A stretch of DNA of 64,000 nucleotides, taken from contig JACJZJ010000003.1 of assembly GCA_020635675.1 (NCBI GenBank), forward strand, positions 62,001-126,000. Direction: 5' to 3'. The translations under genes and the position numbers were made by a program. Source of the DNA: Flavobacteriales bacterium. GTDB taxonomy: Bacteria > Bacteroidota > Bacteroidia > Flavobacteriales_F > PHOS-HE28. Below the pieces are notes generated by a model. It saw only the letters and a program-made list of their open reading frames with translations, was not told where the DNA came from and ran no database searches. Shown one piece after another: positions 25,272 through 34,752 of this stretch (within the stretch, counting starts at the first letter, position 1; each line of letters begins with the position of its first letter).

Positions 25272-27026
25272 TCAGCGCTTGATCTTGCTTCTTCGTTTGT
25301 CGTCACCCAGGCCTACGGGGCTGCCCACGCGGGTCATCGCACAGCGGAAACCGATGGTGGCCGTGCTCTGGCGTTCATCCAGATAGCGACGCGTCCCGGG
25401 GCTCGCCCAGTACACGCGATCCGCCCAACTCGCTCCCTTGTAAACGCGGACGTGATCGTTGATCAGCGTGCTCTTTCCCCAATCGTACATCGGATTTCCT
25501 TCATGCGAGGGATCCTCGTAGTAGATGCTGCTTTCGATGTCCCCATCCCGGTAGTCGATGTTGTCCGACTCGCGGTAGTTCCGGCGGTCGATGTTCTCTT
25601 CCACCGTCACGTTCCGCATGCGCACGTCACCGGGCTGGTCCATTTGGTAATCGCTGATCCCGGACAACAGTTTCGGGCTGATGTCGAGGTCCTGGCCCTT
25701 GATCATATCGACCATGTCCTGTACACGCTGCATGGCGGCGTCCTGCTTCCGCGTGTTGTTGAACTCGATGGCCTGGTCCACCGCGGTCAATAGGTCATCG
25801 ATCAGCTTGGCCTCCTCTTCGGTGGCCTTGCCCTGCAGCTTGTTCTGGAACTCCGTGAGGAAGTATTTGATGCCATCCACGTCATAGACCACCAGGTCGT
25901 ACTTGTCCTGGATCGCGCCATCACTGTTCAACACCTTGGTCTTGAACACATTGCCACGGAAGGGCCGGAAGTCATCGTCATCCTCAGGGCTCAACGGGCG
26001 ATACACGTCCATGACCCATTCGCTCACGTTGCCCGCCATGTTGTAAAGACCGTAGTCGTTCGGCCAGTAGCTGAAGACCGGCGCGGTGATGTCCGCATTG
26101 TCGTTGAGGCTGCCGGCGACACCCATGTAATCGCCCCTGCCGCGCATGAAATTGCCACGGAAGTCGCCATAGAATGCACCGCCCTTCTTCCGGCTGTCGT
26201 AGCGCACCCAGTGGCCGTTCCATGGATAGATGCGGCGCTCAACGACGCGTTCGTCCACGGTATTGCCCACCAGTCCATAGGCCGCGAACTCCCATTCGGC
26301 TTCCGTCGGGAGTCGATACCTGGGCAGCAGGATGCCATCCTCCATCCGGATGTTCCGGGTGTCCCGGTTCGGGTTGAAATCAAGCACGCCATCGACCTTT
26401 TTGCCGCTTTCGTACTGACCCGCCAGGTAGGCGTCGGTGGTGAAATGGTCCTCGTTGATCTGGTTGGGATATTGCTCGAAAAGCCCCTCTCGGATCAGGA
26501 TGATCTCGTTCACCCGGTCGGTACGCCAGGCGCAATAGTCGTTCGCCTGCAACCAGTTCACACCCACCACCGGGTAGTCACGGTAGGCCGGATGTCGGAG
26601 ATAATATTCGATGAATGGCTCGTTGTACGCGAGCTTGCTCCGCCAGACGAGCGTGTCGGGCAAGGCCTTCTTATAGATCTCCGGATAGTCGGCGCTGAAC
26701 ACCCGGTCCAACCAGTAGAGGTATTCCAGCCAATAGAAGTTGGTCACCTCGGTCTCGTCCATGTAGTAGGATGACACCGTGACGGTCCGGGGGATGTTAT
26801 CCCAGTCGTGGGTCAGGTCATCGGTGATGCGTCCCATGGTGAACTGACCACCTTCGATCAGGATCAGGCCCGGTCCGGTCTCCTGTTCCTCGAAGGCGGA
26901 TTTCTCGAAGCCGCCGTTCTTGGAATCGTTGTAATTCCATCCGGTGGCGCCACTCTTCTCGAACTGGCAGGAACTGAGGAGCGCTCCTGATGCGGCCAAG
27001 ATGGCGAACTTGATGGTGCGGTCCAT
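25272..27026 (-). CDS. gldJ: gliding motility lipoprotein GldJ (T9SS component)
   Basis: 584 residues from ATG 27026, with a lipoprotein signal peptide ending at the lipobox LSSC (Cys near residue 20). ATGWNYNDSKNGGFE and GPGLILIEGGQFTMGRITDD are GldJ signatures and distinguish it from its paralogue GldK. The main domain is a formylglycine-generating-enzyme (FGE/sulfatase-modifying) fold: YYMDETEVTNFYWLEYLYW, YPVVGVNWLQANDYCAW, RLPTEAEWEFAAYG and, near the end, TIGFRCAM. An insertion rich in charged residues splits it. In Flavobacterium GldJ is needed for gliding, T9SS function and GldK stability. It is 35 bp downstream of the PorP/SprF-like gene. Confidence 0.93.
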   Translation of the reverse strand: MDRTIKFAILAASGALLSSCQFEKSGATGWNYNDSKNGGFEKSAFEEQETGPGLILIEGGQFTMGRITDDLTHDWDNIPRTVTVSSYYMDETEVTNFYWLEYLYWLDRVFSADYPEIYKKALPDTLVWRSKLAYNEPFIEYYLRHPAYRDYPVVGVNWLQANDYCAWRTDRVNEIILIREGLFEQYPNQINEDHFTTDAYLAGQYESGKKVDGVLDFNPNRDTRNIRMEDGILLPRYRLPTEAEWEFAAYGLVGNTVDERVVERRIYPWNGHWVRYDSRKKGGAFYGDFRGNFMRGRGDYMGVAGSLNDNADITAPVFSYWPNDYGLYNMAGNVSEWVMDVYRPLSPEDDDDFRPFRGNVFKTKVLNSDGAIQDKYDLVVYDVDGIKYFLTEFQNKLQGKATEEEAKLIDDLLTAVDQAIEFNNTRKQDAAMQRVQDMVDMIKGQDLDISPKLLSGISDYQMDQPGDVRMRNVTVEENIDRRNYRESDNIDYRDGDIESSIYYEDPSHEGNPMYDWGKSTLINDHVRVYKGASWADRVYWASPGTRRYLDERQSTATIGFRCAMTRVGSPVGLGDDKRRSKIKR

Positions 27027-27061
27027 GATCGGTCGTTTTTTCCTTGAGGTCTGTGTGCAGG

Positions 27062-28048
27062 TCAGAACGTCGGGCAAGCCACCACACGGAACCTCCGCTT
27101 CTTGGGCTTGCAGTTGAATTGGATCTGGAGGGAAACCTCGTGGGAACCGGCCGTGGAGGTGGTCAGTTTCGAGGTGGTGACATCGTAGCTGTAGCCGAAC
27201 TTGAACTTCTCGGTATGGAAGCCGATGAGGGCGATGAAGGCATCGCGGGTGCGGTACCAGATCCCCGCCGTGATCGGGCCGTGGTCCACGTAAAGCCCAA
27301 GATTGAGCTGACGGAATTGGGCCTGCTGTTGGTAGAGGATGTTTGGGGAGATCTTGGTCTTTGCCTTTCCGTACTTGCCTCGCATACCGATGGGGATCAT
27401 GGCCCCGGCATGCGCGGTGAATTTGATCGGCAGCCGGGACACGCCCACGATCAAGGATTCGTTCGGTTGGCTGAGATGGTTCGCTGCGAAGCCCACGAAG
27501 AAGATGTCCGTGTACCCAAGAACGCCTGCAGAGAAGTCCGCATTGCCCACGCTCCCTCCCCGGGGCACGTCGTTCGTATTGTAAATGAACCCGCGACGCG
27601 GGTCGATCTGGTCGCCGAAGGTCAGCTTGCTCCAGTCCAATGACTTCTGGAAGTAGGTGGCCTGCGCGGCGAATTTCATCGAGAACTTGCGCGATACCGC
27701 CAGTTGGTAAGAGTAGATGCCACTGACCGTGGTGGTGGTCAGCGTACCCTTCCCCGCCTGGTCGTTCGTCACGAGCACGCCCAGGCCTCCAAGAATGGCA
27801 TCGATGTGTTGGTCGTACGAGGCACTGGTGGTCACAAAGGTGCCGGTGAGCGCCGGCCACTGATTGCGGTAGTTCAACACCACGCGCGGACAACGCGCCG
27901 TTCCGGCGAAGGCCGGATTGAGGTACAGGGGGTTCGCGTAGAATTGGGTGAATTGCGGGTCCTGCGCGGACGTAGTCCCAGCAATACCGGCACAAAATGC
28001 CACTATCAGGGCCATACGCTGCCCCATACGAGAGCTGATCCCCATCAT
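27062..28048 (-). CDS. PorP/SprF family type IX secretion membrane protein
   Basis: 328 residues from ATG 28048; 28045 and 28027 are alternatives, and the -7 box at 28070-28077 supports a start here rather than farther upstream. A signal peptide (MALIVAFCAGIAGTTSAQ) is followed by DPQFTQFYANPLYLNPAFAGT, the defining N-terminus of the PorP/SprF family, and by an outer-membrane beta-barrel ending with aromatic strands (HEVSLQIQFNC). PorP and SprF work in the T9SS and in exporting specific partner adhesins. This member lies between gldJ and divergent porU instead of next to a giant adhesin gene. Confidence 0.92.
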   Translation of the reverse strand: MMGISSRMGQRMALIVAFCAGIAGTTSAQDPQFTQFYANPLYLNPAFAGTARCPRVVLNYRNQWPALTGTFVTTSASYDQHIDAILGGLGVLVTNDQAGKGTLTTTTVSGIYSYQLAVSRKFSMKFAAQATYFQKSLDWSKLTFGDQIDPRRGFIYNTNDVPRGGSVGNADFSAGVLGYTDIFFVGFAANHLSQPNESLIVGVSRLPIKFTAHAGAMIPIGMRGKYGKAKTKISPNILYQQQAQFRQLNLGLYVDHGPITAGIWYRTRDAFIALIGFHTEKFKFGYSYDVTTSKLTTSTAGSHEVSLQIQFNCKPKKRRFRVVACPTF

Positions 28049-28069
28049 CCGTTGCACTGATGCGAACGC

Positions 28070-28077
28070 CAAGTATA
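28070..28077 (-). promoter_or_regulatory. -7-like element of the porP-gldJ transcript
   Basis: The minus strand reads TATACTTG, one mismatch from TAnnTTTG, ending 21 bp before the ATG at 28048. Confidence 0.4.
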
Positions 28078-28173
28078 CGTACCTCATTGCATTGCGGTTG
28101 CCACCCCCGTCCCGCAATGATCTGCTCCGGGCTCCGTTCCTGGGATGTTCCGAATGGCGAGGGTCGAAGGTAG

Positions 28174-28181
28174 TAATTTCG
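28174..28181 (+). promoter_or_regulatory. -7 element of porU
   Basis: TAATTTCG matches TAnnTTYG and ends 34 bp before the porU ATG, in the 167-bp divergent region shared with the PorP/SprF-like gene. No -33 element was found. Confidence 0.45.
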
Positions 28182-28215
28182 GACCTTCCTGTTGAAAACC
28201 TGTTGATCACTGTTC

Positions 28216-31200
28216 ATGAAGTCGTCGGCCACCCCGTTGATCCTGGTATTCCTGTTCCTTGGCAATGCCCTTCAGGCACAGCGGCCGGACCCCGGCAAGT
28301 CTCCCGTCCGCAACCCGGACCAGCAGCAGGTGGTCCCTTCCTCGAACGCACCTTCCACCACGCAGGGGGCGATGCGGATCCCTGTGGCGCCGCCCGAGGA
28401 GGGGCGGACAGGAAGCACTTCGGGCATGGTCGTGGAAGCAGAGCGGTCATCGGCACCATCAACAACAGCGCGCCCGCTCGTGCGTACGCGATGGGCGGTG
28501 CTCAAGGACGACCAACGGGAAGGCCTGCCCTACTATCATGAAAGCAGGCGCTTGCCGGTCGGAACAACAGCGTTCTCCGTGCAATTGGTCGATCCGGTCT
28601 GGGAGGAGGTCCCTGACGATGAGTTGGAGCACCTTCCTGGTCTCGTGGGAACCTGGACCGCTCCAGAGGTCCGTTCATCGCTCGGCATGTACCGGAAGGT
28701 TCCCGTGGCGTTGGTGGACATCTATCCCTATCGCACAAGCCCGGGGACGGGTAAATGGGAGCGTTTGCGCTCCTATGACCTGGCGTTCGCCGAGGCCCGC
28801 CTCGGCGGTGGCGTCGGTCGGCCCAAATCGAACGACTATCCGGCGCACAGCAAGTTGGCCACCGGTGAATGGTATCGCGTTCAGATCGTCACCAGCGGGA
28901 TGTACAAGGTCACCTACGAGCAATTGCAGGAGATGGGGCTGACCGGTCCCGTTGCTTCGGACCAGATCGACCTTTTCGGGAACCATTTCGGGCTCCTTCC
29001 TTTCCAGAACAGCATATGGCGCCCAACGGACCTGGTGACCAATGCGATCGACGTCCAGGACGGTGGGGATGGGGAGTTCGGTCCGGGCGACCAGTTGGTG
29101 TTCTACGCCAGTGGGCCTCAACGCTGGGACCTGGATGCGGGTTCCGGCCTGTTCAGGCACACCAAGCATGTCTACACCGATACCGCCTCGTACTTCATCG
29201 GCATCGCGGTGGAGGCCGCCCGACGTGTGACCGATCTGCCCGAGGTGACCGATGCCCCCACCCGGACGAGCGACTCCTGGGACGACCGACAATTCATCGA
29301 ACACGACTTCGTGAACGTGCTGAAGAGCGGGCGGGAGATGTATGGCGAGACCTTCGATGCCACGCTGACCTACAGTTTCAACTTCAGTACCCCCAACCTG
29401 CGCTCGCAGGATACGACGCATCTGGTCGTGTCCGTGATGGGTCGGACCCTGGGCGCTGGCGTGTCGAGCAGCTTTTCCATAAGCGCCGGAGGAGGATTCA
29501 ATACCTCGTTGAGCGTGCCCGGTGTTTGCTCCAACTATCTGTGCTCGTACGGCACGAACGTCACAACGACCTATGCCTTCAATGCATCGGGCCCCAACGT
29601 TCCGATCGTGCTCACTTTCAACAAGTACGACCCGGCGACCTCACTGGGGTATCTGAACTACCTGGAACTGAACTGCCGTAGGGACCTGAAGATGTCCGGC
29701 GACCAGATGCTGTTCCGCGACCTGCGGAGCGTGGGTCCCGGTGCGATCACGGAGTTCACCATGGACCAGATGAGCAGCAGCGTGCGGGTCTGGGACATCA
29801 CCGACCCGACCGATGCGCATCAGGTCGTGCTGACCGGAAGCGGGACCCAGCGCTCCTTCCGCCTGCACACCGACAGCCTGCGCGAATTCGTTGCGTTCAA
29901 GAACAGCGGCCTGTCGACCCCCATCAGCGTGGGCCGGGTCGATCCGCAGGACCTGCATGGCACGCCGCTGCCGACGGACCTGGTGATCGTGGCGCCGCCA
30001 CAGTTCCTTCCCGCGGCCCAACGGCTTGCCTCCCGGCGCATGTCCGAGGGACTTGTGGTCGATGTGGTGACACCCCAGCAGGTGTTCAACGAATTCTCGA
30101 GCGGCATGCGCGATGCGACGGCGATCAAGCGGTTCATGAAGATGTTGTACGATCGGGCCGGCACCGACAGCACCCTCATTCCGCGCTACCTGCTGTTGTT
30201 CGGGGATGGTTCCTACAACAATCTGAGCCTCTCTCCCGGCAATCAGAACCTGGTGCCGAGCTACCAATCAGCGAACTCGTTGAATCCCTCCTCCAGCTAC
30301 TGCTCGGATGACTATTTCGGACTGCTGGACGACAATGAAGGGGAGTCGACGGCCGATCTGATGGACATCGGTGTGGGGCGATTCCCGGTCGTTTCCGTCA
30401 GCCAGGCCGAGGAGGTCGTGGACAAGGTGCTCAACTATGACAAGTTCACCCTCGTTGGATCCAGCGACCAACAGCAATGCTCCGCCGCCGGGGACGGTGG
30501 TGCGAACGATTGGCGCAACTGGGCGGTGTTCGTCTCGGACGACCAGGAAGGCGAGGGCCCGGAAGGTCCCGTCCACATGAGCCAGAGCGAGATCCTCGAG
30601 GGTATCGCGCTCAGCGGGCATCCCTGCATGAACATCAGCAAGATCTATCTCGACGCCTACCAACAGTACAGCACCCCGGGCGGTGAACGTTACCCCGATG
30701 CCTCGGCGGACATCAAGGACCGGGTGCAGAAGGGAGCGCTCCTGGTGAACTATGTCGGTCATGGTGGCGAGGTGGGATGGGCGCACGAACGGGTGCTCGA
30801 CAATTCGATGGTCCTGGGCTGGACGAACAAGGACAGGCTGCCCGTCTTCGTGACCGCCACCTGTGAATTCTCGCGCTGGGACGACCCGGCGAGGACCTCC
30901 AGCGGCGAATATGTCCTTTTGAATCCCGAAGGAGGCGGAGTGGCGCTGATGAGCACCACGCGGATCGCCTACTCCAACCAGAACCTCACGCTCGCCTCGG
31001 CATTCTATGACCATATTTTCAGCGCATCGGACGAAGCGGGGCATGCCGAACGGATCGGTGATGTGTCCCGTCAGACCAAGCGTGACGTCGCGTCCGGGAA
31101 TACCGTCAACCATCGCAGCTTCGTCCTCCTCGGCGACCCCAGCATGCGGTTGGCCCTGCCCCGGGAGGAGGCGGTCATCACTTCCGTCACGGACACACTG

Positions 31201-32241
31201 GGCAACCCGGTGGACACCCTGATGGCCTTGAGCACCGTCCGCATCTCGGGCGAGGTACGGGACGGCAATGGACAGGTCTTGACCGATTTCAACGGTGTCG
31301 TTGTCCCCACTGTATTCGACAAGAGCACCCAGGTGTACACCCTTGCCAATGATCCGCCGGCGGACCCCTACCCTTACATGGTCCGCAAGAACTTCATTTA
31401 TCGCGGTAAGGCTTCCGTGGTGAACGGCCAGTTCACGTTCACCTTCGTGGTGCCGAAGGATATCGCCTACCAGGTGGGCCCGGGCCGCATCAGTTGCTAT
31501 GCGGAAAGCATGGCGACGAACGCTTGTGGATACAGCGACGACCCCCTTGTCGGGGGCACCGCAACGGACGTGGCCCAGGATGAGGAAGGGCCTCGACTGT
31601 CGGTGTACATGAACGATGAACGCTTCGTTCGGGGAGGCGTCACGAACGAGGACCCCCTGCTTTTGGTGAAGTTGTTCGATGAGAACGGGATCAACACCCT
31701 GGGTAGCAGCATCGGTCATGATCTGGTGGCGGTGCTCGACAACAATACGGACCAGGCCATCGTGCTGAACGACCTGTACGAATCCGACCTGGATACCTAC
31801 AAGAGCGGAAGGGTCCGTTATCGCATGAACGACCTGAGCGAGGGCACCCATACCCTTTCCGTCAAGGCCTGGGATGTGTTCAACAACTCGAGCGAGGCCG
31901 GTACGGACTTCGTCGTGGCCCCCTCGGCGGACCTGGCCCTGGATCACGTGCTGAACTACCCGAACCCCTTCACCACCCATACCGAGTTCTATTTCGAGCA
32001 CAATCAACCCTGTGTCACCCTCGAAGTGCAGGTGCAGGTGTTCACTGTGAGCGGACGATTGGTGAAGACCCTGAACCGTCGATTGGATTGCGACGGGTTC
32101 CGGACCGAGCCCATGGCCTGGGACGGCAGGGACGACTTCGGCGACAAGCTTGGGCGTGGTGTGTATGTCTATCGCGTGGACGTGGCCACCACCGACGGCC
32201 GCAAGGCCGACAAGCTCGAGAAGCTGGTGATCCTGCGCTGA
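28216..32241 (+). CDS. porU: type IX secretion system sortase PorU
   Basis: 1341 residues with a signal peptide (SSATPLILVFLFLGNALQAQ). The central peptidase C25 (gingipain-like) domain has the catalytic His in LLVNYVGHGGEVGW near residue 848 and the catalytic Cys in TATCEFSRWDDP near 883. The C-terminus is an Ig/FlgD-like domain (LNYPNPFTTHTEFYF) ending VILR. PorU removes the C-terminal signal of T9SS cargo at the cell surface and joins it to anionic LPS or releases it. porV follows after 61 bp with its own -7 box. Confidence 0.95.
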   Translation: MKSSATPLILVFLFLGNALQAQRPDPGKSPVRNPDQQQVVPSSNAPSTTQGAMRIPVAPPEEGRTGSTSGMVVEAERSSAPSTTARPLVRTRWAVLKDDQREGLPYYHESRRLPVGTTAFSVQLVDPVWEEVPDDELEHLPGLVGTWTAPEVRSSLGMYRKVPVALVDIYPYRTSPGTGKWERLRSYDLAFAEARLGGGVGRPKSNDYPAHSKLATGEWYRVQIVTSGMYKVTYEQLQEMGLTGPVASDQIDLFGNHFGLLPFQNSIWRPTDLVTNAIDVQDGGDGEFGPGDQLVFYASGPQRWDLDAGSGLFRHTKHVYTDTASYFIGIAVEAARRVTDLPEVTDAPTRTSDSWDDRQFIEHDFVNVLKSGREMYGETFDATLTYSFNFSTPNLRSQDTTHLVVSVMGRTLGAGVSSSFSISAGGGFNTSLSVPGVCSNYLCSYGTNVTTTYAFNASGPNVPIVLTFNKYDPATSLGYLNYLELNCRRDLKMSGDQMLFRDLRSVGPGAITEFTMDQMSSSVRVWDITDPTDAHQVVLTGSGTQRSFRLHTDSLREFVAFKNSGLSTPISVGRVDPQDLHGTPLPTDLVIVAPPQFLPAAQRLASRRMSEGLVVDVVTPQQVFNEFSSGMRDATAIKRFMKMLYDRAGTDSTLIPRYLLLFGDGSYNNLSLSPGNQNLVPSYQSANSLNPSSSYCSDDYFGLLDDNEGESTADLMDIGVGRFPVVSVSQAEEVVDKVLNYDKFTLVGSSDQQQCSAAGDGGANDWRNWAVFVSDDQEGEGPEGPVHMSQSEILEGIALSGHPCMNISKIYLDAYQQYSTPGGERYPDASADIKDRVQKGALLVNYVGHGGEVGWAHERVLDNSMVLGWTNKDRLPVFVTATCEFSRWDDPARTSSGEYVLLNPEGGGVALMSTTRIAYSNQNLTLASAFYDHIFSASDEAGHAERIGDVSRQTKRDVASGNTVNHRSFVLLGDPSMRLALPREEAVITSVTDTLGNPVDTLMALSTVRISGEVRDGNGQVLTDFNGVVVPTVFDKSTQVYTLANDPPADPYPYMVRKNFIYRGKASVVNGQFTFTFVVPKDIAYQVGPGRISCYAESMATNACGYSDDPLVGGTATDVAQDEEGPRLSVYMNDERFVRGGVTNEDPLLLVKLFDENGINTLGSSIGHDLVAVLDNNTDQAIVLNDLYESDLDTYKSGRVRYRMNDLSEGTHTLSVKAWDVFNNSSEAGTDFVVAPSADLALDHVLNYPNPFTTHTEFYFEHNQPCVTLEVQVQVFTVSGRLVKTLNRRLDCDGFRTEPMAWDGRDDFGDKLGRGVYVYRVDVATTDGRKADKLEKLVILR

Positions 32242-32268
32242 TCCACAATAAACACGGGGGGTGCCCCG

Positions 32269-32276
32269 TATATTTG
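32269..32276 (+). promoter_or_regulatory. -7 element of porV
   Basis: TATATTTG is a perfect TAnnTTTG box 26 bp before the porV ATG and 27 bp after the porU stop. It would allow porV to be expressed above the level of porU. Confidence 0.5.
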
Positions 32277-32302
32277 CCGTCCTTTTCCAGAAAGCCCCCC
32301 TG

Positions 32303-33598
32303 ATGCACGTGTTCCGGTCCCTTTCGACGTTCCTCCTCGCCCTCCTCATTTCCTGGCTGCCTCGTCCATCAATGGGACAGGTCAGCTCGGATTGCATCAA
32401 TGAGGTCACCGGTCAACCCTGTGGCAAGGAGTTGAATACGATCACCACGGCCGTGCCCTTCCTGATGATCAGCCCTGACTCACGAGCAGGGGGAATGGGC
32501 GACGCGGGCGTGGCCATCTCCGCCGATGCGAACGCCATCCACTGGAATCCCGCCAAGCTCGCCTTCGCCCCGCATGACGGTGAATTCAAGATCTCCTATT
32601 CGCCCTGGTTGCGCAACCTGGTGCCGGACATGAACCTGGCCTATCTGGCCGGCTATGGGCGGCTCAAGAACAAGCGCTCCACCGTGGGGGGGGCGCTTCG
32701 CTACTTCAATCTGGGCAGCATCCAGTTCACCGACCAGAACGGGAACGCCATCCGGGAGTTCAAACCCGCGGAGTTCGCCATCGATGTGGCTTTCGGACAG
32801 CAGTTCAGCGACGTCTTCTCCGGTGGGTTGGCGGTGCGCTACGTCAATTCCAACCTGACGGGCGGCCTCAACGTCACGGGGGCGGATACCAAGGCCGGCC
32901 AGACGGTGGCCGCGGATGTGTCGTTCTTCTATCAGAAGCAGGACATGAAGCTGGGCGACAAGGAGGGGATCTTTGCGTTCGGCCTGAACATCTCGAACAT
33001 CGGGGCGAAAATGTCTTACAGCACCACGGCGAAGCGCGATTTCATCCCGGCGAACCTGCGGATCGGTCCATGCTTCACCTACATCATGGACAAGTACAAC
33101 AAGCTGTCCATCCACTTCGACGCCAACAAGCTCCTGGTTCCCACCCCGCCCATCTATGAAAAGGACTCCGCGGGCCAGTACGTCGTGGACCAAGCCACGG
33201 GTGAATATGTCGTGGCCAGCGGGAAGGACCCGAACGTCGGCGTGGCGGCGGGCATCATCCAGAGCTTCAGCGACGCCCCTGGATGGTTCGACCAGAACGG
33301 CAATCTGGTCTCGGGCAGCAAGACCAAGGAGGAGCTTCGCGAGATCAACCTCGGTGGGGGCATCGAATACTGGTACGCCGACCAGTTCGCCGCGCGGGCG
33401 GGCTATTTCTGGGAGCACTACACCAAGGGGAACCGGCAGTATTTCACCGTCGGTCTCGGCCTGCGCTACAACATCTTCGCGATCGATGTCTCCTACTTGA
33501 TCGCCAACACACAGCGAAGCCCGTTGGCGAACACGCTGCGGTTCACGCTCGGCTTCAATTTCGACACGGGCAAGAAGAAGAAGGACGAGGTGGAATGA
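32303..33598 (+). CDS. porV: type IX secretion outer-membrane protein PorV (LptO)
   Basis: 431 residues from ATG 32303, which begins the signal peptide (FLLALLISWLPRPSMGQ). SPDSRAGGMGDAGVAISADANAIHWNPAKLAF is the hallmark of PorV, an FadL/OMPP1-type beta-barrel. The barrel continues through alternating aromatic strands to LRFTLGFNFDTGKKKKDEVE. PorV is the shuttle that binds T9SS cargo and brings it to PorU, encoded just upstream. Its TGA overlaps the ispF ATG. Confidence 0.95.
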   Translation: MHVFRSLSTFLLALLISWLPRPSMGQVSSDCINEVTGQPCGKELNTITTAVPFLMISPDSRAGGMGDAGVAISADANAIHWNPAKLAFAPHDGEFKISYSPWLRNLVPDMNLAYLAGYGRLKNKRSTVGGALRYFNLGSIQFTDQNGNAIREFKPAEFAIDVAFGQQFSDVFSGGLAVRYVNSNLTGGLNVTGADTKAGQTVAADVSFFYQKQDMKLGDKEGIFAFGLNISNIGAKMSYSTTAKRDFIPANLRIGPCFTYIMDKYNKLSIHFDANKLLVPTPPIYEKDSAGQYVVDQATGEYVVASGKDPNVGVAAGIIQSFSDAPGWFDQNGNLVSGSKTKEELREINLGGGIEYWYADQFAARAGYFWEHYTKGNRQYFTVGLGLRYNIFAIDVSYLIANTQRSPLANTLRFTLGFNFDTGKKKKDEVE

Positions 33599-34074
33599 AC
33601 CTTCGTATCGGCCATGGCTATGATGTCCACCGGTTGGTGGAGGGCCGTGACCTCTGGCTGGGCGGTGTACGGATACCTCATACGCACGGTGCGCTGGGCC
33701 ATTCGGACGCGGACGTGTTGCTGCACGCCCTCTGTGATGCGCTGCTCGGTGCGGCTGCCCGTGGGGATATCGGCCAGCATTTCCCCGATACCGATGCCCG
33801 TTGGAAGAACGCCGACAGCAAGGACCTGCTGGAGCGCGTGGTCGAGCTTCTCAGGATAGCGGGTTGGAGCGTGGTCAACGTGGACACCACGCTCGTGCTG
33901 GAACGCCCCAAGATCAAGCCGCACATCCCCGCGATGCGGGCGGTGATCGCGCGCATCCTCCACGTTCAGGAGGATGCCGTGGGGATCAAGGCCACCACGA
34001 ACGAGGGCATGGGCTTCGTCGGCCGCGGCGAAGGCGTTTGCGCCCATGCTGTGGCGCTCGTCCAGCGGGTCTAA
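33595..34074 (+). CDS. ispF: 2-C-methyl-D-erythritol 2,4-cyclodiphosphate synthase
   Basis: 159 residues. The metal-binding GYDVHRL (Asp10 and His12 as DxH), GALGHSDADVLLHALCDALLG and the C-terminal KATTNEGMGFVGRGEG are textbook IspF motifs. The ATG at 33595 overlaps the porV stop; it encodes the full family length. It is a step of the MEP pathway, which feeds the isoprenoids used by the carotenoid operon elsewhere in the window. The 3' end overlaps the convergent DUF4956 gene by 4 bp. Confidence 0.97.
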   Translation: MNLRIGHGYDVHRLVEGRDLWLGGVRIPHTHGALGHSDADVLLHALCDALLGAAARGDIGQHFPDTDARWKNADSKDLLERVVELLRIAGWSVVNVDTTLVLERPKIKPHIPAMRAVIARILHVQEDAVGIKATTNEGMGFVGRGEGVCAHAVALVQRV

Positions 34075-34736
34075 TCGTCGCCGTCGTCGGGTGGCAGCTC
34101 ATTGTAGCTGCGGAATCCCTGCTCGTCCTCGTAGTAGAACACGCGCAATTGCACCGTGTCGCGCAACAGGTCGATCCGGCCGATCTCGATCCGGCTCACG
34201 GTGATCCCCAGGCGGGTCCGGATGTCATCGATGAGGTCGGCCCGTCGTTCCGGACGCACCAGGTCGATGCGTTCGTAGGTGATCTGCTTCATCGCCTCGT
34301 GGCGCGTGAGCCAGAGATGTTCCAGCGAATAGGTCACCAGCAGGATCATCCCATCGGTGAAGAGCAGTTCGGCGATGCTGATCTTCTTGCTCACCAGCGC
34401 ATTGATCACCGCCAGGGTGATCACGGTGAACAGGTAGGTCATGTCCTTGATGCTGATCTGCTCCGTCCGATAGCGCAGGATGCCGAAAATGGCGAAGAGA
34501 CCGAACGCGAAACCGATGCTGAGCTTCACGTTGTTCAGTAGGATGCAGAGGAAGAAGATCAGGATGTTGAAGAGGAAGTAGGTGAACAGGTAGTCCTTCT
34601 TCCGGTGGATGGGATAGTAGATCAGCCGGATGAGCACCAGCATGAGCAACGCGTCCAAGGCGAACTTGAACAACAGTTCCCACATGTCCTCGTCGAAGAG
34701 GCGCATGCCGAAGATCTTGATCATCAATGCGATCAT
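34071..34736 (-). CDS. DUF4956 domain membrane protein
   Basis: 221 residues. Four hydrophobic segments (DALLMLVLIRLIYYPI, YLFTYFLFNILIFFLCIL, IGFAFGLFAIFGIL, MTYLFTVITLAVINAL) are followed by a soluble C-terminus with a possible ferredoxin-like pattern (SRIEIGRIDLLRDTVQLRVFY). GLFAIFGILRYRTEQISIKDMTYLF is the DUF4956 signature. Genes of this family are regularly paired with VTC-domain proteins, as here (16-bp gap). No enzymatic residue is evident; a role in membrane anchoring or transport linked to the VTC protein is inferred. Confidence 0.85.
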   Translation of the reverse strand: MIALMIKIFGMRLFDEDMWELLFKFALDALLMLVLIRLIYYPIHRKKDYLFTYFLFNILIFFLCILLNNVKLSIGFAFGLFAIFGILRYRTEQISIKDMTYLFTVITLAVINALVSKKISIAELLFTDGMILLVTYSLEHLWLTRHEAMKQITYERIDLVRPERRADLIDDIRTRLGITVSRIEIGRIDLLRDTVQLRVFYYEDEQGFRSYNELPPDDGDD

Positions 34737-34752
34737 GGGCTGGGTCTCGGGT

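Noticed and set aside
30268..32409. Open minus-strand frame of 713 codons opposite porU
   Set aside because: Antisense to the clearly conserved PorU C25 and C-terminal domains; no recognisable motif.
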